Shown one piece after another: positions 14,189-19,116 of a stretch of DNA of 19,116 nt (position 1 is the first letter of the stretch; every line of letters starts with the position of its first letter). The notes below the pieces were generated by a model that saw nothing but the letters and a program-made list of their open reading frames with translations, was not told the origin of the DNA and did no database searches. The translations under genes and the position numbers were made by a program. This DNA comes from Chloroflexota bacterium (lineage in GTDB: Bacteria > Chloroflexota > Dormibacteria > CF-121): contig VBEQ01000163.1 of assembly GCA_005881235.1 (NCBI GenBank), forward strand, positions 1-19,116, read 5' to 3'.

Positions 14189-15475
14189 ATGAACTCTGTC
14201 GGAGATCGTCTTCGGGAGGCCCGGCTGGCCCGTGGGCTGACCCAGGAACAGCTGGGGAGGGGGCTGGCGACCAAAGGCTTCATCAGCCAGATCGAGCGCC
14301 ACCGCGCTACCCCCTCGCTTGCCAAGCTCCGACTGATGGCGGAACGACTGCGGATGCCACTGGGTCACTTCACTGGCGACCTGTTGCCCATGGAGGTCAC
14401 TTACCTGCGCAAGAGCGCCGATCTCGCGGTGAAAGCGAAGGAGCCGCTCCGCGCATTGGCGCTGGTGGCGGAGGCCTACTCCCATTCCACCACCGCCAAT
14501 GAGCGAGCCGACCTGGAACGGATTAAAGGCACCGCCCTCGACGCCCTGGGACAGCTAGCCGATGCGCTCGCCGCACATCAAGCCGCGGCGGCAACCGCAC
14601 CGTCCGACGACCCAGAACTGAGTGCCGCCATTTACGCGGAAATGGGCACCGTCCTCGCCGAGCAGGAACAGTTCGTCAGCGCCGTCGAGGCCGATCTTCG
14701 GGCCGTCTACTGGCTCGACCGCTCCAAGCTCGCCGATCCGGGGTTGCGCGCGCGCGTCCTCACGAATCTTGGCCGCGCTTGCTGGAGCCTGGGTCAGGTC
14801 GACCAGGCCCATGCCTATCTAGCGAGCGCGCTTGATGCAGCGACCGACGCCGAGAGTTTGCTACGCATTGCAAATGCGCACATGGGCCTCGGCGTAACGG
14901 CGCGAGCCAAGGGCCACCTCGACGAGGCCATCGAACACTGCAATCGGGCCCTCGAGATCCACGCCCGGATCAAGCAGGAGCGCGACGCGAATCGGATCCT
15001 GAACAACATCGGCGACGTTCATTACAGTGCCGGTCGCCTGGAGCAGGCGCGCCAGTACCAAAAAAGTTGCCTGGTTCGTGGACGCGATCTAGGAGATGAC
15101 TTCGTCGTCGGTGTGGCCGCCGCTGCGCTGGCTCGGTACGACCTCGAGGAGAACAAGCTGGACGACGCGATGACCCACGCGAGGGAGGGCCGGCAGGCGT
15201 CGGAGCGTTCGGGCGATCACCTGCACCTGGCGCTCGCAGCCGCGATAGAGGGCGTAGCGGCCGAACGTCGAGGCCACCCAATCATCGCCAATCGCCAATT
15301 TACATTCGCGCTGCGGCTGCTCACCGATCGGAACGCCGCCGGGAAGCTGGCCGAGGTCTGCGCGATGTATGCCGAGATCCTACGAGCACGCGGCGATGAT
15401 GACCGGGCATTTGCATTCATGCGCATGGCGGCCGAACGCGACTTCACTAAGCTGCCGATATTGCTCCGCAAATGA
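14189..15475 (+). CDS. HTH (XRE)-TPR regulator of RRNPP-like architecture
   Basis: A 428-residue protein. Residues 6-61 form a Cro/C1-type helix-turn-helix (GDRLREARLARGLTQEQLGR, then GFISQIERHRATPSLAKLRL). From about residue 70 to the end it is all helical with degenerate tetratricopeptide repeats, clearest near 188-220 (LTNLGRACWSLGQVDQAHAYL), 228-261 (AHMGLGVTARAKGHLDEAIE) and 268-301 (NNIGDVHYSAGRLEQARQY). Length and order match Rgg, PlcR, NprR and PrgX, whose TPR grooves bind short exported-and-reimported peptides. A 26-codon secreted-peptide gene is divergent 121 bases away. Its TGA overlaps the ATG of the HD-GYP gene (ATGA), so regulator and effector are co-translated. Peptide binding is inferred; many HTH-TPR proteins have no known ligand. 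Confidence 0.9.
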   Translation: MNSVGDRLREARLARGLTQEQLGRGLATKGFISQIERHRATPSLAKLRLMAERLRMPLGHFTGDLLPMEVTYLRKSADLAVKAKEPLRALALVAEAYSHSTTANERADLERIKGTALDALGQLADALAAHQAAAATAPSDDPELSAAIYAEMGTVLAEQEQFVSAVEADLRAVYWLDRSKLADPGLRARVLTNLGRACWSLGQVDQAHAYLASALDAATDAESLLRIANAHMGLGVTARAKGHLDEAIEHCNRALEIHARIKQERDANRILNNIGDVHYSAGRLEQARQYQKSCLVRGRDLGDDFVVGVAAAALARYDLEENKLDDAMTHAREGRQASERSGDHLHLALAAAIEGVAAERRGHPIIANRQFTFALRLLTDRNAAGKLAEVCAMYAEILRARGDDDRAFAFMRMAAERDFTKLPILLRK

Positions 15476-16485
15476 CCTCGGCTGCGGGCGAGCCGGCGGA
15501 TGACATCGCCGCCACGGTGTTAGTGGCCCAGGACGACGCCGAAAGCGAGCGCGACCTGCGGAGCAGCCTCGAGACGGCCGGGTATCGGGTGATCAGCGCG
15601 AAAGACGGCGCCGGAGCCCTGCGACTCCTGATCGCGCACCCCGTTGACCTGGTGTTGTGCGAAGCCATGCTGCCCGATATGGACGGCATCGAGGTCTGCC
15701 GCGCGATCAAGCAGGCTCCCGCAACCCGTGATACCCCTGTCGTGCTCCTGATTGCGCCGGCCGACGAGCCACTGCGCCAACGGGCGATCGATGCCGGGGC
15801 GGACGACGTCGCGTTAACGCCAGTCGAGGGAGCCACGCTGCAAACGCTGGTGCGAGCGCAGCTTCGCATCAGACACTTGAAAAGGCAGATCAATGAGCTC
15901 GAGGGCATCGTAGTTACGTTGGCGCGCGCGGTCGAGGATCGCGATCACAGCAGCGGGGGACTCGCCGAGAAAGTCGCTCACTGGGCGATGCAACTCGGCA
16001 CCGCCCTTGGACTGCCCGACGACCAGCTCACCTTTCTTTACAAAGCGGCGTTGCTGCACGACGTCGGCACCTTGAGTGTGCCGGTTGGCGTCCTCGCAAA
16101 AGCAGGGCGGCTCGATCCGGGAGAGTTCACCCAGGTCAAGCGTCACCCCCTCGTCGGCGAGGAGATCCTGGCGCCACTGCCTCGCGCCGACCAGTTGCTT
16201 CCGGCCGTCCGCCACCACCACGAGCGGGTTGACGGAGCGGGCTATCCGGATGGCCTTGGCGGCGATCAAATTCCTCTTTTCGCCCGCATCATCGCCATCG
16301 CCGACGCGTTCGTAGCGATGACCAGCGACCGTCCGTACCGGCGCCGCCGCACCCGAGAGGAGGCGATCCGCATCCTGGAGCAGGGGGCCGGCAAGCAGTG
16401 GGATGCCGTTCTCGTCGACCAGTTCCTTCGCCTGGTCGGCGAGACCGGCGCCGACACCGTCCCCCAGGCTCGTTCGGCCGTTTAG
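15472..16485 (+). CDS. Pseudo-receiver / HD-GYP domain protein (putative cyclic-di-GMP phosphodiesterase)
   Basis: A 337-residue protein. Residues about 14-130 have a receiver fold, with the acidic pair Asp21-Asp22 and GADD, but the phosphoacceptor position is Glu64 (LVLCEAMLPDMDG), the switch Thr is Ile94 (VVLLIA) and the conserved Lys is Thr116 (ALTPV). So it should not be switched by phosphotransfer. After a short helix, the HD-GYP domain (about 145-325) is intact: His196-Asp197 (LLHDVGTL), HHERVDGAGYP at 249-259, and ADAFVAMTSDRPYR. Intact HD-GYP proteins usually hydrolyse cyclic-di-GMP. It overlaps the upstream regulator by four bases, and its stop overlaps, tail to tail, that of the acetyltransferase remnant (shared TTAG). 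Confidence 0.92.
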   Translation: MTSAAGEPADDIAATVLVAQDDAESERDLRSSLETAGYRVISAKDGAGALRLLIAHPVDLVLCEAMLPDMDGIEVCRAIKQAPATRDTPVVLLIAPADEPLRQRAIDAGADDVALTPVEGATLQTLVRAQLRIRHLKRQINELEGIVVTLARAVEDRDHSSGGLAEKVAHWAMQLGTALGLPDDQLTFLYKAALLHDVGTLSVPVGVLAKAGRLDPGEFTQVKRHPLVGEEILAPLPRADQLLPAVRHHHERVDGAGYPDGLGGDQIPLFARIIAIADAFVAMTSDRPYRRRRTREEAIRILEQGAGKQWDAVLVDQFLRLVGETGADTVPQARSAV

Positions 16486-16976
16486 TCGAGCAGGCGCTCG
16501 ACGATCACGCAGTCCATCCATCTGCCATCCAGCTTGCCATGGCGGCGATAGATGCCGATCTCGCGGAAACCCAGCGCCGCGCAGAGGCGCCGGCTCGCCA
16601 CATTCTCCGGAAAGATGCGTGACACCAGCTTCCAGAATCCGCGCTGCTCCGCTTCGGTAATCAGCGCCCCGAGGCACAGCCGGCCCACCCCGCGGCCACG
16701 GCGGGCGACGCAGGGAACGTCTCAAACGCTCGTATGGCACGTACCGCGCCACTCGCGTCGGGCGACGCCCGGGCTCCAGGCAAAACCGAGGACGCGATGC
16801 TCGTCCTCGACCACCACCGCCGGGTAGCGAGCTGCCCGCGCGCCGAGCAGCCCCTCTACCGAGCTTGTTGTGCGGTGCTCGGTCTCGAACGTGGCGATGC
16901 GCTCGTCGATGCCCTGGTTGTAGATCTCTGCAATAGCGGCGGCGTCGCGCAACTCGGCTGGACGAGCTTTCAGCAC
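16482..16976 (-). pseudogene. GNAT acetyltransferase (phosphinothricin acetyltransferase-like) interrupted by in-frame TGA
   Basis: From GTG 16976 to TAA 16482 one reading frame covers a whole N-acetyltransferase of about 164 residues, the usual size of this family. The front half reads RPAELRDAAAIAEIYNQGID (the family's opening) and VLGFAWSP; the back half holds the acetyl-CoA loop RRGRGVGRLCLGALI and NVASRRLCAALGFREIG then GRWMDCVIVERLL. A TGA at 16722-16724 interrupts it before the acetyl-CoA loop, without a frame change. Options are a recent nonsense mutation, a sequencing or assembly error, or readthrough. Neither half alone would make an active enzyme. The family acetylates small amines, including phosphinothricin or methionine sulfoximine; substrate here is unknown. 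Confidence 0.8.
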
Positions 16977-17003
16977 CGCGTCACATTCTCAGGCTTCTCT
17001 CAT

Positions 17004-17018
17004 CCGACTCGGAGTCGG
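17004..17018. repeat. 15-bp perfect palindrome between divergent genes
   Basis: CCGACTC and GAGTCGG surround one central G. It lies between the divergent starts of the acetyltransferase remnant (16976, -) and the 46-codon ORF (17062, +), where an operator would be expected. It partly abuts the upstream arm of the inverted repeat at 17017-17070. Confidence 0.4.
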
Positions 17019-17070
17019 CGCTCATCTATGGGCGCGATGGTAAATCCAGCAAGGACCCGAGATGAGCGCC
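17017..17070 (+). promoter_or_regulatory. 11-bp stem that would cover the start codon of the 46-codon ORF
   Basis: GGCGCTCATCT (17017-17027) is the exact complement of AGATGAGCGCC (17060-17070). The 3' arm contains the ATG at 17062, and the AAGGA site (about 17051-17055) would sit in the 32-base loop. If transcribed together, this would hide the start codon. Whether the transcript includes the 5' arm is unknown. Confidence 0.4.
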
Positions 17071-17202
17071 CTCCACTCGCTTCTCGACAATCTGGCGGCG
17101 GCGGGGATCGCCTACGGCTGGCGGATCGATGCGATCGTGCTGGGCGGTCTGGTCTGGGCGCTGGCCGCCGGATACGAGCAAGTCCGAACCGCGATCGCTT
17201 AG
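17062..17202 (+). CDS. Small hypothetical membrane peptide, 46 residues
   Basis: ATG 17062 has AAGGA six bases upstream. The product starts MSALHSLLDNLAAAG and has one likely membrane helix near residues 23-39 (IDAIVLGGLVWALAAGYEQ). Its TAG overlaps the TAA of the convergent nucleotidyltransferase gene through a shared TTAG, the same arrangement as at the HD-GYP/acetyltransferase junction, which favours a real gene. I recognise no family. The minus-strand frames over the same bases are Arg/Pro-rich and look like shadows. Confidence 0.55.
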   Translation: MSALHSLLDNLAAAGIAYGWRIDAIVLGGLVWALAAGYEQVRTAIA

Positions 17203-17756
17203 CGAGGCCACTCCTCAAGGCGATCGATATCGTCGCCCAACCCGGCCGGCAAGGGGACCTCGGTCACGGCGTCCGCGTGTGCCGCGATCACCCGCTGACC
17301 GCCACGGTCACCCCTGAGGGCGAGTAGCTCGGGGAAGAAGCCACGATCGAACACCGGCGGGTTGCCGCGATGGTCACCCCACCGAGGCACGATGATCCGC
17401 CCCGGCGAGAAGGCGTTGACCAGTGCTCGGATCGCCTCCGGGGTCAGATACGGCTGGTCGGCTACACCGATCAAGGCGGCCTCCGTCCCCTCCGGAAGCG
17501 CCCCCAGGCCGATCGCGATCGATCCGCTGATGCCCTGTTCCGGGTGCGCGTTCTCAACCGTCGTTAGCGGAAGGCCGGCGAGCGCATCAACCAGGCGTCG
17601 GTCAGCCGAGACCACCGCAAGGAGCGGTTCCACTCCGCCCTCGAGGAAACAACGAGCGGTCTTGCGGACGAGTGGCTCGCCTTGCCACAGTTCGAGCAGC
17701 TTTTGGCGTCCGAACCGCGTCGACTGCCCGGCCGCGAGCAGGATGCCGGCGATCAG
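17199..17756 (-). CDS. MobA/MocA-like molybdopterin nucleotidyltransferase, apparent CTG start
   Basis: The frame encodes IAGILLAAGQSTRFGRQKLL at its start, the LAAGxSxRxGxxK nucleotide-binding signature of MocA/MobA proteins, and VADQPYL near residue 100 with the metal-binding Asp. Length is 185 residues, as in MocA. The first ATG/GTG/TTG in frame (GTG 17633) would remove the signature, and no standard start lies upstream. CTG 17756 gives (M)IAGILLAAG, the usual family beginning, and lies in a CTGA overlap with the coxG stop, the same geometry as the ATGA/GTGA junctions elsewhere here. Next to coxG, it probably makes the molybdopterin cytosine dinucleotide needed by aerobic CO dehydrogenase-type enzymes. 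No such enzyme's subunits are in the window. Confidence 0.85.
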   Translation of the reverse strand: MIAGILLAAGQSTRFGRQKLLELWQGEPLVRKTARCFLEGGVEPLLAVVSADRRLVDALAGLPLTTVENAHPEQGISGSIAIGLGALPEGTEAALIGVADQPYLTPEAIRALVNAFSPGRIIVPRWGDHRGNPPVFDRGFFPELLALRGDRGGQRVIAAHADAVTEVPLPAGLGDDIDRLEEWPR

Positions 17757-18217
17757 CCGGCTGGAGTCGCCGTCTTGAGCTCCTGATCGACGCAGTTGGC
17801 AAACCGCTGCGCCATCCGTTGAGCGACCTCCTGCATGATGCCAGTGCGTCCAAACTGCGCCACCACACCGCTCACCGCCAGGTCGGTATTCATGATGACG
17901 CTCGTCCCCTTCTCGGTGGGCTGTAGCTGCGCCGTCATCGTTGCGGAGGCGCCGCCTCGGCCGCGCGTCTCCGAGCCCTCGGCCCTGACGCTCACCGTGT
18001 GCGCGCTCTCGTCCATGTTCTGGATCGTGATGCGGCCCTTATAGGAGACGCCGATCGGCCCCAGCTTGACGTCGACCTTGCCGCCGTAGGTCTTATCGTC
18101 GATCACCTCGGTCAGCGACGCACCCGGGACACAGTGCGCGATCTTCGGAACGTCGAGAAGATAGGCCCACGCCGCCTCGATCGGAGCCGCCAGCTCGAAA
18201 CGCGTCGTAATGACCAT
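17753..18217 (-). CDS. coxG: CoxG-like SRPBCC protein (carbon monoxide dehydrogenase subunit G family)
   Basis: A 154-residue START/SRPBCC-fold protein. The start is FELAAPIEAAWAYLLDVPKI, then CVPGASLTEVIDDKTYGGKV and DVKLGPIGVSYKGRITI, all typical of CoxG. In known CO oxidisers CoxG helps attach or mature CO dehydrogenase at the membrane, but the family also accompanies other molybdenum hydroxylases. It is translationally coupled to the nucleotidyltransferase (CTGA). The ATG at 18217 has TAAGGT six bases upstream and no separate leader, so it appears leaderless; GGAG directly abuts the ATG and is too close to act as a ribosome binding site. Unlike many homologues it lacks a C-terminal membrane helix. 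Confidence 0.88.
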   Translation of the reverse strand: MVITTRFELAAPIEAAWAYLLDVPKIAHCVPGASLTEVIDDKTYGGKVDVKLGPIGVSYKGRITIQNMDESAHTVSVRAEGSETRGRGGASATMTAQLQPTEKGTSVIMNTDLAVSGVVAQFGRTGIMQEVAQRMAQRFANCVDQELKTATPAG

Positions 18218-18223
18218 CTCCGT

Positions 18224-18229
18224 ACCTTA
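18224..18229 (-). promoter_or_regulatory. Putative leaderless -10 box (TAAGGT) of coxG
   Basis: Minus-strand TAAGGT fits TANNNT and ends six bases before the ATG at 18217, so the transcript would begin at or next to the start codon. No -35 is evident. Confidence 0.35.
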
Positions 18230-18232
18230 GCG

Positions 18233-18267
18233 AAAACAAAACGGCCGGCACCTGGTGGGTACCGGCC
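18233..18267 (-). terminator. Intrinsic terminator of the DUF3048 gene
   Basis: On the minus strand GGCCGG...CCGGCC (18243-18267, extended by three more pairs after one mismatch) is followed by G then TTTTGTTTT (18241-18233). It lies about 30 bases after the DUF3048 stop and just before the coxG promoter, so it separates the two units. Confidence 0.75.
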
Positions 18268-18296
18268 TTCGAGCGCCTGTTAGCTTCGAGTCTACG

Positions 18297-19116
18297 TCAC
18301 GACGCAGTGATTGCGGTCCCCGGATCCACCAGGTGGACCCAGGTCAGCCCCGACGGAAGGGGCATCACCTTGCTGTCGGCGCCAACGATCTTCAGCGGCA
18401 GCTCGGGGTTCGACAGGTCCCAGGTGGCCTTGTAGTGGTGGCCACGCGTGAACACATCGGCCGGACCGGTGCCCTGCAGGTCGAAGTCGACGGCCGGCGC
18501 ACCGTTGACGTCGGTGAAGCCGGCGTCGTGATGCGCGACCTGGATGAGGATGACGTTCACCGGCTTGATCGGCTGCCCGGTGTCCTGGTCGGTCAGTGCG
18601 CCGAGGGCGGTGCTGTAGGCGTACGCGTTGTCCGCGGCCGAGTACGTGTAGGTGACGCGGTGGGAACTCGTCTGGTCGAATACGACGCGGTTAGCCACCG
18701 CGGGCGCCGGGCTGGCCGCCGGCTCACCGGGCGAGGGCAGCACGTAGGTGACGCGGGGCGCGTGCTTGCTGACACCCTCGGCGAGCCGGCTGCCATCGGT
18801 ATAGAGGTTGTGGGGCGCTCGCCGGCTCGAGTCGCGCGCAAAATAGGCGCCGCCGTCGCTGCCTTCAGTCAGCGCCGGGATCTGCTGGGCCTGGATCACC
18901 TGCAGCACTTTGGTGTTCGCGCCCGAGAAAAAGAGGACCCCATGGTAGGAGTGCCAGAGCCGGATCGTCACCGGGCGGGCACTCCGCACCGGCTCGATCC
19001 GCTGGCTCCCCGATGGGGAGAAGTAGATCGCGGTCATGCGCGTGATGCCGCCCTCGGCAAGATATTCATAGACGATGTTGGCCTGTTGCAGCCCGGCCAA
19101 TGGGCGCGCCAGGATC
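18297..19116 (-). CDS. DUF3048 (YerB-like) protein, 5' end beyond the window
   Basis: The frame is open to the window edge, reading ILARPLAGLQQANIVYEYLA then EGGITRMTAIY, which is the conserved core of the DUF3048 N-terminal domain (RP..GL..AdiVYE.laEGGitR). So the start, and probably a lipoprotein signal, lie upstream of the window; the TTG at 19100 is not the true start. The second half (from about 130 residues in: VFDQTSSHRVTYTYSAADNA, then VILIQVAHHDAGF and ATWDLSNPELPLKI) matches the DUF3048 C-terminal domain, except that a Pro/Ala-rich linker (PSPGEPAASPAPAV) joins them. The family is exported and of unknown function in Bacillota, Actinomycetota and Chloroflexota. Confidence 0.87.
   Translation of the reverse strand, partial: ILARPLAGLQQANIVYEYLAEGGITRMTAIYFSPSGSQRIEPVRSARPVTIRLWHSYHGVLFFSGANTKVLQVIQAQQIPALTEGSDGGAYFARDSSRRAPHNLYTDGSRLAEGVSKHAPRVTYVLPSPGEPAASPAPAVANRVVFDQTSSHRVTYTYSAADNAYAYSTALGALTDQDTGQPIKPVNVILIQVAHHDAGFTDVNGAPAVDFDLQGTGPADVFTRGHHYKATWDLSNPELPLKIVGADSKVMPLPSGLTWVHLVDPGTAITAS

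Noticed and set aside
16722..16724. TGA as a selenocysteine or tryptophan codon
   Set aside because: Many genes here end in TGA, homologues of this family have no Cys/Sec at that point that I know of, and no insertion element is recognisable.
15814..16752. Minus-strand 312-codon frame over the HD-GYP gene
   Set aside because: The sense strand encodes intact HD-GYP motifs; the antisense product has no recognisable domain.
17000..17218. Minus-strand 72-codon Arg/Pro-rich frame
   Set aside because: Its composition is that of an antisense shadow; the plus-strand ORF over the same bases has a ribosome binding site and a membrane helix.
1..19116. CRISPR arrays, transposases, phage genes, tRNA or rRNA
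   Set aside because: No repeated spacer units, transposase or integrase motifs, terminal inverted repeats, or RNA-gene signatures were seen on either strand by eye.

Overview
The window is a GC-rich, gene-dense bacterial chromosome segment with no rRNA, tRNA, CRISPR array or insertion sequence that I can see. The gene content (GH15 glucoamylase of the short N-terminal type, UPF0182 membrane protein, COG3937-type phasin, coxG, DUF3048 lipoprotein, zinc-ribbon penicillin-binding protein) suggests a Chloroflexota/Dormibacterota-like or actinobacterial soil lineage. That placement is inference from gene families, not from a marker gene.

Layout. 1-1361 (-) is the N-terminal part of a GH15 glucoamylase, diverging from a YjbQ-family gene (1421-1840, +). 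A small heat-shock protein (1884-2396, -) follows. A tightly packed + strand operon then runs fabH - accD - accA - nicotinate phosphoribosyltransferase - nicotinamidase (2568-6919), joining fatty-acid initiation to NAD salvage. A class A penicillin-binding protein follows (6958-9057, +); its N-terminal zinc ribbon can only be translated if initiation is at a non-standard ATT codon. A phasin-like gene (9054-9440, -) diverges from a second operon: FmdB-like zinc ribbon - enolase - UPF0182 (9462-13928, +).

The most interesting region is 13934-16485. A 26-codon gene on the minus strand, absent from ordinary ORF calls, has a perfect -35 box, an AGGAGG ribosome binding site and its own intrinsic terminator. 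It encodes a signal-peptide-like segment ending in Ala-Val-Ala followed by a seven-residue tail. It is divergent from an HTH-TPR regulator with the architecture of RRNPP (Rap/Rgg/NprR/PlcR/PrgX) peptide-pheromone receptors. That regulator overlaps, by ATGA, a gene for a degenerate receiver fused to an intact HD-GYP domain. I propose a peptide quorum-sensing module wired to cyclic-di-GMP turnover.

The last part holds a GNAT acetyltransferase broken by an in-frame TGA (16482-16976, -), a 46-codon membrane-peptide ORF (17062-17202, +), a coxG - molybdopterin nucleotidyltransferase pair (-) in which the second gene appears to start at CTG inside a CTGA overlap, and a DUF3048 lipoprotein gene cut by the window edge. 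Several genes have a -10-like box only 6-13 bases before the start codon and no Shine-Dalgarno sequence, which suggests frequent leaderless or near-leaderless transcripts.
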